64,000 nt of DNA from positions 124,001 to 188,000 of the forward strand of contig JAITSV010000076.1 in the NCBI GenBank assembly GCA_031287575.1, written 5' to 3'. The translations under genes and the position numbers were made by a program. The stretch's first letter is position 1; each line of letters starts with the position of its first letter. The notes under the pieces are model-generated. The model searched no databases and was not told the DNA's origin. It saw nothing but the letters and a program-made list of their open reading frames with translations. The DNA is from Desulfovibrio sp. (GTDB lineage Bacteria; Desulfobacterota; Desulfovibrionia; Desulfovibrionales; Desulfovibrionaceae). This document shows positions 35,215-43,677 of this stretch, piece after piece.

Positions 35215-36141
35215 ATGGCTGTCCTGCCAGCGCAGCAGCATGGCCTTCTGGTGCTGAACAAGCCCCAGGGCCCCACCTCGGCCCAGTGCATCGCCAGGGT
35301 GAAGCGGCTTGGCCAGAAAAAGATCGGACACGCGGGCACCCTCGACCCCATGGCGAGGGGGGTGCTCCTTGTGCTGTTGGGGCACGCCACAAAGATTTCC
35401 GGCCACCTGATGGCCGACGGCGAAAAGGTGTACCTTGGCACCCTTCGCCTTGGTACCACCACCGACACGTGGGACGCGGAAGGCAGCGTGACGGCCACCG
35501 CCCCGTACGACCACGTGACCCCGGACGACATCCGGCGCGAGGTGGAAAACTGGCTGGGCAGCACCGAACAGGAAGTGCCGCCCTACTCCGCCGCCAAGCA
35601 CCAGGGGCAGCCCCTTTACAAGCTGTCCCGTGCCGGGCGCGAGACGCCGGTAAAGACGAAGACCGTCGAAATTTCGCGGGCACAGGTCGTATCGTGCGAC
35701 CTGCCGTCCGCGACCTTCCGGGTAACGTGCAGTTCCGGCACCTACATACGGTCCCTGGCCCACAGCTTGGGGATGCGTTTAGGGTGCGGCGCCATGCTTA
35801 CGGAACTGACCCGGGAGTACAGTCACCCGTTCGGTATTGACGAGGCGCACGAGCTTGATGCCGTGCTCGCCGAGCCCGAGCGGTTGCCGGAGCGGGTCAT
35901 ACCCGTCACGCGTGCCCTGCCCCACTGGCCCAAGCTGCGCATCAGCGCTGTGCAGGAAGCCGGGGTGCGCAACGGAATGACCGTGCCGTACATTCCCGAA
36001 GCCATGGCGGAGCTGCCATTCGCGGAAGGATTGAAGGCCATCATGCTCGCTCCGGACGACACGCCCGTGGCCCTGGCCGAGACGCGCATCGTGAACGCGC
36101 AGCCGGTCTGGACCGTGCTTCGGGGACTGTGGAGCCAGTAA
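35215..36141 (+). CDS. truB: tRNA pseudouridine-55 synthase
   Basis: 308 residues. [15 protein letters not shown], the catalytic aspartate motif [19 protein letters not shown], and [27 protein letters not shown] are diagnostic of TruB, which makes pseudouridine 55 in the T loop of tRNA. The C-terminal 60 residues form the PUA-like part. Next to nrnA and rpsO, as in most bacteria. Confidence 0.97.
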   Translation: MAVLPAQQHGLLVLNKPQGPTSAQCIARVKRLGQKKIGHAGTLDPMARGVLLVLLGHATKISGHLMADGEKVYLGTLRLGTTTDTWDAEGSVTATAPYDHVTPDDIRREVENWLGSTEQEVPPYSAAKHQGQPLYKLSRAGRETPVKTKTVEISRAQVVSCDLPSATFRVTCSSGTYIRSLAHSLGMRLGCGAMLTELTREYSHPFGIDEAHELDAVLAEPERLPERVIPVTRALPHWPKLRISAVQEAGVRNGMTVPYIPEAMAELPFAEGLKAIMLAPDDTPVALAETRIVNAQPVWTVLRGLWSQ

Positions 36142-36163
36142 CATCCACCTGGAGGATACAGCT

Positions 36164-36433
36164 GTGGTCATGGACGTCGATCAGAAGAAGAGCATCATTG
36201 ATGTGCACGCCAAGCACGAAGGCGACACCGGTTCGCCCGAAGTGCAGGTTGCGCTGCTCACCGCCCGCATCGAACAGCTCACCGGGCACTTCAAGGCTCA
36301 CAAGAAGGACTTTCACTCGCGCACCGGCCTGCTGAAGATGGTCGGCCAGCGTCGCAAGCTCCTCAAGTACCTGAAGGCCAAGGACGTTCAGCGCTACCGT
36401 GCGCTGATCGAAAAGCTGGGCCTCAGAAAGTAA
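36164..36433 (+). CDS. rpsO: 30S ribosomal protein S15
   Basis: 89 residues, the normal size. The GTG at 36164 is chosen because GGAGG lies 8 nt upstream; the ATG at 36170 would be too far from it. [36 protein letters not shown] and the C-terminal [21 protein letters not shown] are S15 hallmarks. It binds 16S rRNA helix 22 and bridges to the 50S subunit. Confidence 0.97.
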   Translation: MVMDVDQKKSIIDVHAKHEGDTGSPEVQVALLTARIEQLTGHFKAHKKDFHSRTGLLKMVGQRRKLLKYLKAKDVQRYRALIEKLGLRK

Positions 36434-36443
36434 TCCGCCATCG

Positions 36444-36478
36444 GCGGGGCTCGCCGTCGCGTGACGGCGGGCCCCGCG
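36444..36478 (+). terminator. Strong hairpin between rpsO and pnp
   Basis: GCGGGGCtCGCCGTC-GCGT-GACGGCGgGCCCCGC: about 14 paired bases with one mismatch, 11 nt after the rpsO stop, and without a U-run. By analogy with other rpsO-pnp pairs it could be a weak terminator or an RNase III processing site used in pnp autoregulation. Confidence 0.5.
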
Positions 36479-36673
36479 CGATGCGCATGGGCGCCGAGTC
36501 GCCCCCAACACGCAGCGTGAAGGGGGGTCCGGGAAGAGTGCCATGCGGCAGCCGATACGCTGGCGCCGGACAAGCCATGACGGCAATCCGTCACGCCAGG
36601 TCCGCACGTCAAGTCCGCACGCCATGGTCTTCTCCCCGGAATCCCCTTCGCTGAACCGAAGAGGAATGCAACA

Positions 36674-38944
36674 ATGCAGAGCGTTTTCAACGCTACCCGC
36701 GTCTCCGCCATGGTCGGCGGAAAAGAAATCATCCTTGAGACCGGCCGTCTCGCCAATCAGGCGCACGGCGCGGTCTGGGTGCAGTGCGGCGGCACCGTGG
36801 TGCTGGTCACCGCGTGCACCCAGCCCATGGAACGCGACATGGGCTTTTTCCCGCTGACCGTGGACTATTCCGAAAAGATGTACGCCGCTGGCCGCATCCC
36901 CGGCAGCTTCTTCCGCCGCGAAATCGGCCGCCCCAGCGAACGCGAAACCCTGGTCTCGCGCCTCATCGACCGCCCGGTGCGCCCGCTGTTCACCAAGGGC
37001 TTCCGCGATGAAGTGCAGATTCTCGCCAACGTCATCTCCGCCGACCAGGAAAACGACAGCGACGTGCTGGCCCTTACCGGTGCCTCCGCCGCGCTGTCCA
37101 TTTCGCCCATTCCCTTCGAAGGCCCGGTGGCGGGCGCGCGCATCGGCCGTGTCAACGGCGAGTTCGTGCTGAACCCCACCCTGAAGGAAATGGAAGGCAG
37201 CGATCTCGCCATCGTCATCGCCGCCTCGCGCGACTCCGTGGTGATGGTGGAAGGCGAAGCCCAGTTCGTGCCCGAAGACGTCATCGTGGCCGCCCTGGAA
37301 TGGGCCCACAAGGAAATCCAGCCCCTCATCGACGCCCAGCTCAAGCTGGTGGAACTGGTGGGCAAGGCCAAGATGGCCGTGACGCCCCCGGTGGAAAACA
37401 CCGAGCTGAAGGCCCGCGTGGACGAACTGGCCACCACCGAACTGGACGCCGCCCTGCGCATCCCCGAAAAGATGGCCCGCAAGGACGCCCGCAAGGCCGT
37501 GAAGCAAAAAGTGCTCGAAGCCCTGCTGGCCGATCCGGCCCTGGCCGAGAACGCCAACCTTGGCCGCGAAGTGGGCGACATGCTGAGCGCCCTGGAAAAG
37601 GTGCTGGTGCGCCGCCGCATCCTGAAGGAAGGCACCCGCATCGACGGTCGCGACACCAAGACCGTGCGCCCCATCCTCATCGAAGCGGGCCTCCTGCCCC
37701 GCGCCCACGGTTCCGCCCTGTTCGCGCGCGGCGAAACCAAGTCGCTGGTGGTGGCCACCCTTGGCAGCTCCACCGACAGCCAGCGCATGGATTCGCTGGT
37801 GGGCGACGTGACCAAGAAATTCATGCTGCACTACAACTTCCCCGCCTACTCGGTGGGCGAAGTGAAGATGTCGCGCGTGTCCCGCCGCGAAATCGGCCAC
37901 GGCGCCCTTGCCGAAAAGGCGCTGAAGCCGGTGCTGCCCCAGGACGATTCCTTCCCCTTCACCCTGCGCGTGGTGGCGGAAACCATGGAATCCAACGGTT
38001 CCTCGTCCATGGCCGCCGTGTGCGGCGGCAGCCTTTCGCTGATGGACGCGGGCGTGCCCGTCACCGCCCCGGTGGCCGGCGTGGCCATGGGCCTGATCAA
38101 GGAAGAGGGCGAGTACCTGGTGCTCACCGACATCCTTGGCGATGAAGACGCCCTCGGCGACATGGACTTCAAGATCGCGGGCACCGCCGAAGGCATCACC
38201 GCCGTCCAGATGGACATCAAGATCACCGGCCTGCCCACCGACGTCATGGCCCGCGCCATGGCCCAGGCCCGCGAGGCCCGCCTGCACATCCTGGCCGAAA
38301 TGGCCAAGGTGCTGGAAGCTCCCCGCACCGAACTGTCCAAGTACGCGCCGCAGCATGCCGAGGTGTTCGTCAACCCCGACGTCATCCGCATCATCATCGG
38401 CCCCGGCGGCAAGAACATCAAGGCCATCACCGCCGCCACCGGCGCGTCCATCGACATCGAGGACAGCGGCAAGGTCTCCATCTTCGCGCCCACCTTCGAG
38501 GCCATGGAAATGGCCCGCGAAATGGTGCAGTACTACGACCAGCGCGCGGAACTGGGCAAGAACTACGTGGGCAAGGTGCGCAAGGTGCTGGAAATCGGCG
38601 CCATCGTCGAAATCCTGCCCAATCTCGAAGCCCTGGTGCACATCTCGCAGCTGGACACCAACCGCGTGGAACAGGCCGGCGACGTGGCGCGCCTTGGCGA
38701 AGACATGACCGTGAAGGTCATCGAGATCAACGGCGACCGCATCCGCGCCAGCCGCAAGGCCGTGCTGCTGGAAGAACAAGGCATCGAATGGAACCCCGAA
38801 GACACCGCCCGTCCTTCCGGCCCGCCGCGTGATCGTGGCGACCGTGGCGATCGCGGTGGCCGTGGCGACCGCGGAGGCGACCGCCGTGGCGGCGATCGCG
38901 GTGGCCGTGGCGGCGACCGTGGCCGTGGCGGCGACCGCCGCTAG
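36674..38944 (+). CDS. pnp: Polynucleotide phosphorylase with an Arg/Gly/Asp-rich tail
   Basis: 756 residues. Two RNase PH-like domains (first: GRIPGSFFRREIGRPSERE; second, active: GRDTKTVRPI, ARGETKSL, CGGSLSLMDAGVP), then KH (IIIGPGGKNIKAITAATGAS) and S1 (GKVRKVLEIGAIVEILPNLE) domains. It degrades RNA 3'-5' by phosphorolysis. The last 35 residues are a repeat of the type DRGDRGGRGGDRRGG, an RGG-like tail absent from enteric PNPase and possibly an extra RNA- or RNase E-contact element. Terminator at 38976. Confidence 0.97.
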   Translation: MQSVFNATRVSAMVGGKEIILETGRLANQAHGAVWVQCGGTVVLVTACTQPMERDMGFFPLTVDYSEKMYAAGRIPGSFFRREIGRPSERETLVSRLIDRPVRPLFTKGFRDEVQILANVISADQENDSDVLALTGASAALSISPIPFEGPVAGARIGRVNGEFVLNPTLKEMEGSDLAIVIAASRDSVVMVEGEAQFVPEDVIVAALEWAHKEIQPLIDAQLKLVELVGKAKMAVTPPVENTELKARVDELATTELDAALRIPEKMARKDARKAVKQKVLEALLADPALAENANLGREVGDMLSALEKVLVRRRILKEGTRIDGRDTKTVRPILIEAGLLPRAHGSALFARGETKSLVVATLGSSTDSQRMDSLVGDVTKKFMLHYNFPAYSVGEVKMSRVSRREIGHGALAEKALKPVLPQDDSFPFTLRVVAETMESNGSSSMAAVCGGSLSLMDAGVPVTAPVAGVAMGLIKEEGEYLVLTDILGDEDALGDMDFKIAGTAEGITAVQMDIKITGLPTDVMARAMAQAREARLHILAEMAKVLEAPRTELSKYAPQHAEVFVNPDVIRIIIGPGGKNIKAITAATGASIDIEDSGKVSIFAPTFEAMEMAREMVQYYDQRAELGKNYVGKVRKVLEIGAIVEILPNLEALVHISQLDTNRVEQAGDVARLGEDMTVKVIEINGDRIRASRKAVLLEEQGIEWNPEDTARPSGPPRDRGDRGDRGGRGDRGGDRRGGDRGGRGGDRGRGGDRR

Positions 38945-38975
38945 ACGCACCGCATCACAGCAAAGCGCAATACAG

Positions 38976-39007
38976 ACGGGCGCGGGGATATCCCCGCGCC
39001 CGTTTTT
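38976..39007 (+). terminator. Intrinsic terminator after pnp
   Basis: A perfect 24-nt palindrome (38978-39001, half-site GGGCGCGGGGAT) followed by GTTTTTA, 32 nt after the pnp stop. Confidence 0.88.
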
Positions 39008-39064
39008 AGTGCCGCGCCGCCCGCCCTGGCGGGGGGAACGCCCGCAGGGCCCGGCGGTTCGACA

Positions 39065-40480
39065 TCAATGGTCGCAGGTATTCGCGCCAAGCTCCAGCCT
39101 GTTGCCGAACCACGCCGCCACAAGGTCTGCCGGATCGGCGGCGGCAGCGCCCACCAGCACCTGCACGCCTCGCTCCTCCAGCAACTGGCGGGCTCGGGCG
39201 CCCATGCCCCCGGCGATGACCAGCCGGGCTCCCGTGTCCGCGATCCATGCGGGCAGCACGCCCGGCTCGTGCGGCGGGGGCGTCAGCAACTCCTGCCCCT
39301 TCACGGTGCCGTCGGCCGGGTCCACGGTCAGCACGGCAAACTGCTCGCAATGGCCGAAGTGCTGGCACAGCCTGCCCGCCGCCAGCGGTATGGCGATCTT
39401 CATGTCCGATGCTCCTTGCGGCGCAGGGCCGCCATTGTCATTGGCCGGAGTTTCCGGCGCGCAACGGTCTCGCGTTCCCGAATCACCGGGGGGGCACACC
39501 GCCCCGGCGGCACCCACCACCGGCCGGAAGGCCCGGATCACCGGATGCACCGGCTGCTGCCCTGCGGACAGGTCCGCCTCCAACAGGCTGCGCCCGGTGT
39601 CACCGGCACTGGTCAGGTCCGGGTGCAGGGGAATGCTGCCCAGAAACGGCACGCCGGTCTCGCGCGCCAGTTGCTGGCCGCCCCCGGCGGGAAACAGCGG
39701 GGTCAGCTCGCCGCACTTGGGGCACACGTAGCCGCCCATGTTCTCGACAATGCCCAGGATGGGGTTGCCGAGCTGGCGGCAGAACCCCACGGACCGGCGC
39801 ACGTCGTCCACGGCCACGCCCTGCGGCGTGGTGACGATGACCGCGTGCGCGTCCTCCCCCAGCAGTTGCAGCACCGAAAGCGGCTCGTCCCCGGTGCCGG
39901 GGGGGCAGTCCACCACCAGCACGTCCAGGTCGCCCCAACGCACGTCCACCAGAAACTGGCGCACCATGCCCATCTTCACCGGGCCGCGCCAGATCACCGG
40001 CACCTCCGGATCGGGCAGAAAGAACCCCAGCGACATCACCCGCAGGTTCGGCCCCGCGCTTACCGGGGCCATCCAGCCATCGCCCGCCACGGGCCTGGCC
40101 CGGCCAAGCCCCAGCATGCGCGGCACGCTGGGGCCGTGCACGTCCACGTCCAGCAGGCCCACCGTGCGCCCGGTGCGGGCAAGCCCCACGGCCAGGTTCA
40201 CGGCCACGGTGCTCTTGCCCACGCCGCCCTTGCCGCTCAGCACCACCAGCTTGGCGCCCACCCGCCCGGCCATGCGCACCGGGGTTTCCGTGCCGTCGCT
40301 CGTGCCATGGCCCGATCCGGCGGCTTCATGCCCGGCATGCCCGTCGTAATGGTCATGATCGCCGTGCCCGCCGCAGCCAGCTCCGGTGCAGCCCCCGGTG
40401 GCCTCCACATGCTGTTCGCCGCCGCAACCGGCCCCGCCGCACCCGCAACGGTGCTCCTGTTCCTGCGTGTCCGTACCCAT
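39065..40480 (-). CDS. MrpORP: Mrp/NBP35-type ATPase fused to an ORP (NifX-like) domain
   Basis: 471 residues from the ATG at 40480. The N-terminal 60 residues are Cys/His/Gly-rich (CGCGGAGCGG; GDHDHYDGHAGHE), a likely metal-binding segment. The deviant Walker ATPase (SGKGGVGKSTVAVNLA; DVDVHGPSVPRMLG; DCPPGTGDEPL) follows, with CPKCG of the Fe-S carrier type. After a linker, the last 110 residues (MKIAIPLAAGRLCQHFGHCEQFAV) are an NifX/NafY-like domain, as in the orange protein. In D. vulgaris and D. alaskensis, MrpORP belongs to the ORP complex, binds a Mo-Cu sulfide cluster and is linked to cell division (established knowledge). Last gene of the leftward operon, 2 nt after orp. Confidence 0.9.
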   Translation of the reverse strand: MGTDTQEQEHRCGCGGAGCGGEQHVEATGGCTGAGCGGHGDHDHYDGHAGHEAAGSGHGTSDGTETPVRMAGRVGAKLVVLSGKGGVGKSTVAVNLAVGLARTGRTVGLLDVDVHGPSVPRMLGLGRARPVAGDGWMAPVSAGPNLRVMSLGFFLPDPEVPVIWRGPVKMGMVRQFLVDVRWGDLDVLVVDCPPGTGDEPLSVLQLLGEDAHAVIVTTPQGVAVDDVRRSVGFCRQLGNPILGIVENMGGYVCPKCGELTPLFPAGGGQQLARETGVPFLGSIPLHPDLTSAGDTGRSLLEADLSAGQQPVHPVIRAFRPVVGAAGAVCPPGDSGTRDRCAPETPANDNGGPAPQGASDMKIAIPLAAGRLCQHFGHCEQFAVLTVDPADGTVKGQELLTPPPHEPGVLPAWIADTGARLVIAGGMGARARQLLEERGVQVLVGAAAADPADLVAAWFGNRLELGANTCDH

Positions 40481-40482
40481 GG

Positions 40483-40881
40483 CTACCAGTGTCCCTCCCG
40501 GTCCGGCTCCGCCGCCGGAGCCAGATTGCCGTCCGCCAGCGCCCGCAGGGCCTGGCGCGCGGTGGCGTGCGTTGAAAGGTAGATGGCGATGCCGCCCCGG
40601 CGCAACGCGCTGAAGGCCTTGGGCCCCACGTGCCCGGTGATCACGGCCTCCGCCCCGGCGTCGGCGGCGGCCTGCGCGGCCTGAATGCCCGCGCCCTGGG
40701 CCAGCGACATGTTGGAGGCCGCATCCAGCCTGCGCACCGCCCCCGTGGCCGTGTCGCACAGCAGATAGCCCTGCGCGCGTCCGAAGCGCGGGTCCAGGCG
40801 GACATCGAGAAGGGCGTCGCCCCCCGCCGGGCCGGGCGGGGTGCCCGGCGCTGCGTCCTGCACGGTGATGAGAACCTGCAT
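40483..40881 (-). CDS. orp: Orange protein (ORP), Mo-Cu cluster-binding NifX-like protein
   Basis: 132 residues from the ATG at 40881 (GCAGGAG upstream; the frame extends further but without support). A dinitrogenase cofactor-like fold: DPRFGRAQGYLLCD, AAQAAADAGAEAVITGHVGPKAFSALRRGGIAIYL. The D. gigas orange protein binds an S2MoS2CuS2MoS2 cluster, and orthologues in D. vulgaris are part of a complex with MinD-type ATPases. Lies between the small Cys-containing gene and mrpORP in a tight operon. Confidence 0.88.
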   Translation of the reverse strand: MQVLITVQDAAPGTPPGPAGGDALLDVRLDPRFGRAQGYLLCDTATGAVRRLDAASNMSLAQGAGIQAAQAAADAGAEAVITGHVGPKAFSALRRGGIAIYLSTHATARQALRALADGNLAPAAEPDREGHW

Positions 40882-40885
40882 CCGA

Positions 40886-41317
40886 TCATTCTCCTGCGTT
40901 GCGACGCCGCCGCCGAAAGCAGACCGCGTCCGTTGTGGTGCATTGACCGCCGCGCCGTGGTCCGCCGCCCCTGCCCGGAAGCGGTCGGCATCCAGGCATG
41001 GCAAGTGCGTCCGGCCTGCCCAGGACAAGGGCGGACAGCACGTCGGCCTCGCTGCCCGAAAGCCACGGCAGGACGGCTATCCCGGCCATCTCCACGGCGC
41101 TCCGCCAGCATGGGCGAATGCCCCCGCACACCAACAGGGAAACCCCATGGCGCGACAGAACGTCGATGAGCGGCGCGGAACCGCCATCCGGCACGGGGAG
41201 GACGGTCCGTTCCGCCAGAACGCCGCCGGTCATGCGCACGCAGCGCAGTTCGGCGGCCGTTTCCAGCAGCGTGGCAAGGCGGTCCTCGAAACAGGCAAGG
41301 CAGACATGGGCATTCAT
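40886..41317 (-). CDS. Small NifX-like protein, first gene of the leftward ORP operon
   Basis: 143 residues. It begins MNAHVCLACFEDRLATLLETAAEL, with a CxxC pair, followed by an NifX/NifB-associated-type alpha/beta region (LIDVLSRHGVSLLVCGGIRPCWRSAVEMAGIAVLPWLSG). The basic, Cys-containing C-terminus is unlike the rest. By position it corresponds to the D. vulgaris ORP operon gene before orp (DVU2107 as I recall). A predicted sigma-54 promoter lies 37 nt upstream. Role in the complex unknown. Confidence 0.78.
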   Translation of the reverse strand: MNAHVCLACFEDRLATLLETAAELRCVRMTGGVLAERTVLPVPDGGSAPLIDVLSRHGVSLLVCGGIRPCWRSAVEMAGIAVLPWLSGSEADVLSALVLGRPDALAMPGCRPLPGRGGGPRRGGQCTTTDAVCFRRRRRNAGE

Positions 41318-41353
41318 GGTGTCCCCACGGCGCGGCGGCCGTACCCGCCATCA

Positions 41354-41369
41354 AGCATGCAGGATGCCA
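41354..41369 (-). promoter_or_regulatory. Sigma-54 promoter of the leftward ORP operon
   Basis: Minus strand: TGGCATCCTGCATGCT, with GG and GC 10 nt apart and TGGCA perfect. It lies 37 nt upstream of the first gene (start 41317) and 75-120 nt from two palindromic enhancer candidates. Confidence 0.78.
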
Positions 41370-41444
41370 TCCGTAAATACGATGCAATTTCACCATGTTG
41401 CGAGAATATCTGCCCATCGGCGCCCCGTGCAGGCCCCATGACAC

Positions 41445-41461
41445 GGGCGTGAAATGCGCCC
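41445..41461. promoter_or_regulatory. Enhancer palindrome 1 of the leftward ORP operon
   Basis: GGGCGT-GAAAT-GCGCCC: 17-nt inverted repeat with a 5-nt A/T-rich centre. Same design as 41474-41490 and 43088-43104, so it is probably a binding site of the sigma-54 regulator encoded between the two operons. Confidence 0.65.
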
Positions 41462-41473
41462 GAAACGAAAAAC

Positions 41474-41490
41474 GGACGCATTTTGCGCCC
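41474..41490. promoter_or_regulatory. Enhancer palindrome 2 of the leftward ORP operon
   Basis: GGACGC-ATTTT-GCGCCC: 17 nt, 29 nt centre to centre from the first site (close to three helical turns), fitting cooperative binding by an enhancer-binding protein. Confidence 0.65.
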
Positions 41491-41604
41491 GCTCTCCGTT
41501 TGGCGGTGGCAGCACGGCAGCCCGCATCCACCCGCCACCACCCCAAAACAATTCCGAATGCTCTGAAAAATTCCCTGAACCTGCGCCCTTCGCGTGCCCC
41601 AGCC

Positions 41605-42996
41605 TCAGTCCGCCCCGCCGCCCTTCAGGATACGCCGCAGGGTATCCTTGGAAATGTCCAGTTCGCGGCAGGCGGCCATCACCCGTCCGCCGTGCCGCCG
41701 CAGGGCCTCGCGCGCGGCGTCCTGCTTGGCGACGGCCATGGTGCGCGGACTGCCAGGCGCGAATCGGGCTGGCGCGGGCTGGGCTGGCGCGTTCGCGCCT
41801 TCCGCCGTCACCTTCGGCAGGGGGCCGGTTGCAGGCACCTGCGCGCCCAGCAGGTATTCCGGCAGATGTTCCAACTGGATGAACCCGCGCTGGCACAGGA
41901 TGAACGCGTACTCGACGATGTTCTCCATCTCGCGCACGTTGCCGGGGAAGGGATAGCGCAGCAGCAGGTGCAGCACGTCCTCGGACACGCCCTCGATCTC
42001 CTTGCCGCTCAGCAGGTTGCGCTGCGCCACGAAGTGATCGAGCAGCAGGGGGATGTCCTCCGGCCGTTCGCGCAGGGCGGGCAGGCGCAACATGACCACG
42101 TTGAGCCGGTAGTACAGGTCGCTGCGGAATCCCCCCTCGCCCGCAAGGCGTTCCAGGTCGCGGTTGGTGGCGGCGATGACCCGCGCGGGCGCGGTCTGGG
42201 GCCGCACCCCGCCCAGCGGCTCGTACACCTTTTCCTGCAACACCCGCAGCAGCTTCACCTGCAAGGGCAGCGGCATGTCGCCGATCTCGTCGAGAAAGAT
42301 GGTGCCGTCGTCCGCCAGGGCAAAGCGGCCCGGCTTGTCCCGCCGCGCGTCGGTGAACGCCCCGGCCTTGTAGCCGAACAGCTCCGATTCCAGCAGGTGT
42401 TCCGGCAGGGCTCCGCAGTTCACCCCCACGAAGGGCCTGCCCCGCCGGGGGCTGAGGTTGTGGAGGGCCCGCGCGAACAGTTCCTTGCCGGTGCCCGATT
42501 CGCCCAGCACCAGCACCGGCGCGTCGCTGGCCGCCACCTGCGGCAGGATGCCCAGCAGGCGGATCATGGCCGCGCTGCGGGTGACGATGTCCTCCACCGT
42601 GTGCTGCCCGTCCAACTGCTTGCGCATCAGGTGCAGGGCGGACAGGTCGCGGAAGGTCTCCACCCCGCCCATCAGCCTGCCGCGCCGGTCGCGCAGGGGC
42701 GCCCCGCTGATGCTCACCGGCACCTTGCGCCCGTCCGGACGCAGGATGAACACCGACCGGTTGCCCAGCGGCATGCCCTGCTCGATGCACGCCCGCAGCA
42801 CGCAGGCCCCGTCGCAGATGCTGGAATGGAACACGTCGCGGCAGCGCCTGCCCAGGGCCTCGTGCGCGGGCACCCCGGTGATCTCCGCCGCCGCGCGGTT
42901 GAACGAGGTGATGCGCCAGTCGAGATCCACGGTGAACACGCCGTCGGCCACGCTTTCCATGATGGTTTCGCAGGATATGTCACGCGGCAGGGCCAT
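41605..42996 (-). CDS. PAS-containing sigma-54-dependent regulator of the ORP operons
   Basis: 463 residues from the ATG at 42996, with AAAAGGAG upstream. N-terminal PAS domain ([26 protein letters not shown]), whose following region holds [12 protein letters not shown] cysteines and could be a redox sensor. AAA+ domain with [17 protein letters not shown] and [14 protein letters not shown]; the sigma-54 contact loop reads GAFTDA instead of GAFTGA. The C-terminal Fis-type HTH is [18 protein letters not shown]. It sits between the two divergent ORP operons, as does the D. vulgaris regulator (DVU2106 as I recall) that activates both. Probably autonomous from a promoter upstream of 43000. Confidence 0.9.
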   Translation of the reverse strand: MALPRDISCETIMESVADGVFTVDLDWRITSFNRAAAEITGVPAHEALGRRCRDVFHSSICDGACVLRACIEQGMPLGNRSVFILRPDGRKVPVSISGAPLRDRRGRLMGGVETFRDLSALHLMRKQLDGQHTVEDIVTRSAAMIRLLGILPQVAASDAPVLVLGESGTGKELFARALHNLSPRRGRPFVGVNCGALPEHLLESELFGYKAGAFTDARRDKPGRFALADDGTIFLDEIGDMPLPLQVKLLRVLQEKVYEPLGGVRPQTAPARVIAATNRDLERLAGEGGFRSDLYYRLNVVMLRLPALRERPEDIPLLLDHFVAQRNLLSGKEIEGVSEDVLHLLLRYPFPGNVREMENIVEYAFILCQRGFIQLEHLPEYLLGAQVPATGPLPKVTAEGANAPAQPAPARFAPGSPRTMAVAKQDAAREALRRHGGRVMAACRELDISKDTLRRILKGGGAD

Positions 42997-43087
42997 GGTC
43001 CGCTCCTTTTCCCGACTGGGCGGCAATCTGGGAGGACAACGCCGGAATGGCGGCTCCACGGAGTATGCAAGCACTCACGTATCACAT

Positions 43088-43104
43088 GGGCGCGTTTTGC
43101 GCCC
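43088..43104. promoter_or_regulatory. Enhancer palindrome of the rightward ORP operon
   Basis: GGGCGC-GTTTT-GCGCCC: perfect 6-bp arms, 5-nt centre, 62 nt upstream of the sigma-54 promoter at 43166. It is also about 90 nt upstream of the regulator gene start at 42996, so it could mediate autoregulation as well. Confidence 0.68.
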
Positions 43105-43165
43105 GCATTTTCTCCGAGCCATTCCGACCCTGCCTAATTACCCGACATCGTTGGCGGGTACAGGC

Positions 43166-43181
43166 TGGAACGGTTCGTGCT
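43166..43181 (+). promoter_or_regulatory. Sigma-54 promoter of the rightward ORP operon
   Basis: TGGAACGGTTCGTGCT, GG and GC 10 nt apart, one mismatch in the -24 block. The predicted start is near 43192, with AGGAGG of the first gene about 35 nt downstream. Confidence 0.72.
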
Positions 43182-43235
43182 CACCGGCGGACGTGGCCGC
43201 GTGGTCACGGTTTCATCTGCAACCAGGAGGCGCAT

Positions 43236-43595
43236 ATGCCCGGCATGAACGGAACAGGCCCCATGGGGCACGGCCCCGGTACCGGACGCGGCATGGGCCG
43301 CTGTGGCGCGGCACGGACGCAACGCGGGCGGACAGGGCTGCCCATGGCCGACGCTGCCGACGCCGAAGCTTCCGCCCTGGACGAACTGGCCGCCAACCTC
43401 GGCAACGTGCTGGACACGGCGCGGGACGTCCTCGACGCCCTGCGTCCGGGTAACGGTGCGGGCAACGGCAGGGGCTTCGGCGGGGGAGCCGGTCGGGGGC
43501 AAGGCCAGGGGCGCGGAGCCGGATTCGGACCCGGATTCGGACGCGGACGCGGGCGCGGCCCCGCCATTCCCCCCGCCACTGGCAACGACCAATGA
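43236..43595 (+). CDS. Gly/Arg-rich small protein of the ORP operon (DUF5320-like)
   Basis: 119 residues with AGGAGG before the ATG. It starts [23 protein letters not shown], the Gly/Met/Pro pattern of a small family often beside NifX/Mrp genes. The middle is a short helix ([23 protein letters not shown]) and the C-terminal 45 residues are nearly all Gly/Arg/Pro/Ala. Position matches the D. vulgaris ORP complex member before the two ATPases (DVU2105 as I recall). No catalytic motif is visible; a scaffold or metal-binding role is inferred. Confidence 0.82.
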   Translation: MPGMNGTGPMGHGPGTGRGMGRCGAARTQRGRTGLPMADAADAEASALDELAANLGNVLDTARDVLDALRPGNGAGNGRGFGGGAGRGQGQGRGAGFGPGFGRGRGRGPAIPPATGNDQ

Positions 43596-43677
43596 CGCCA
43601 TGCCACAATCGGACAGGCCGCCCGGGAAACGCCGTCCCCGGCGGCCTGCATGCCCTCGCCACGGCGACGGAGACCGC

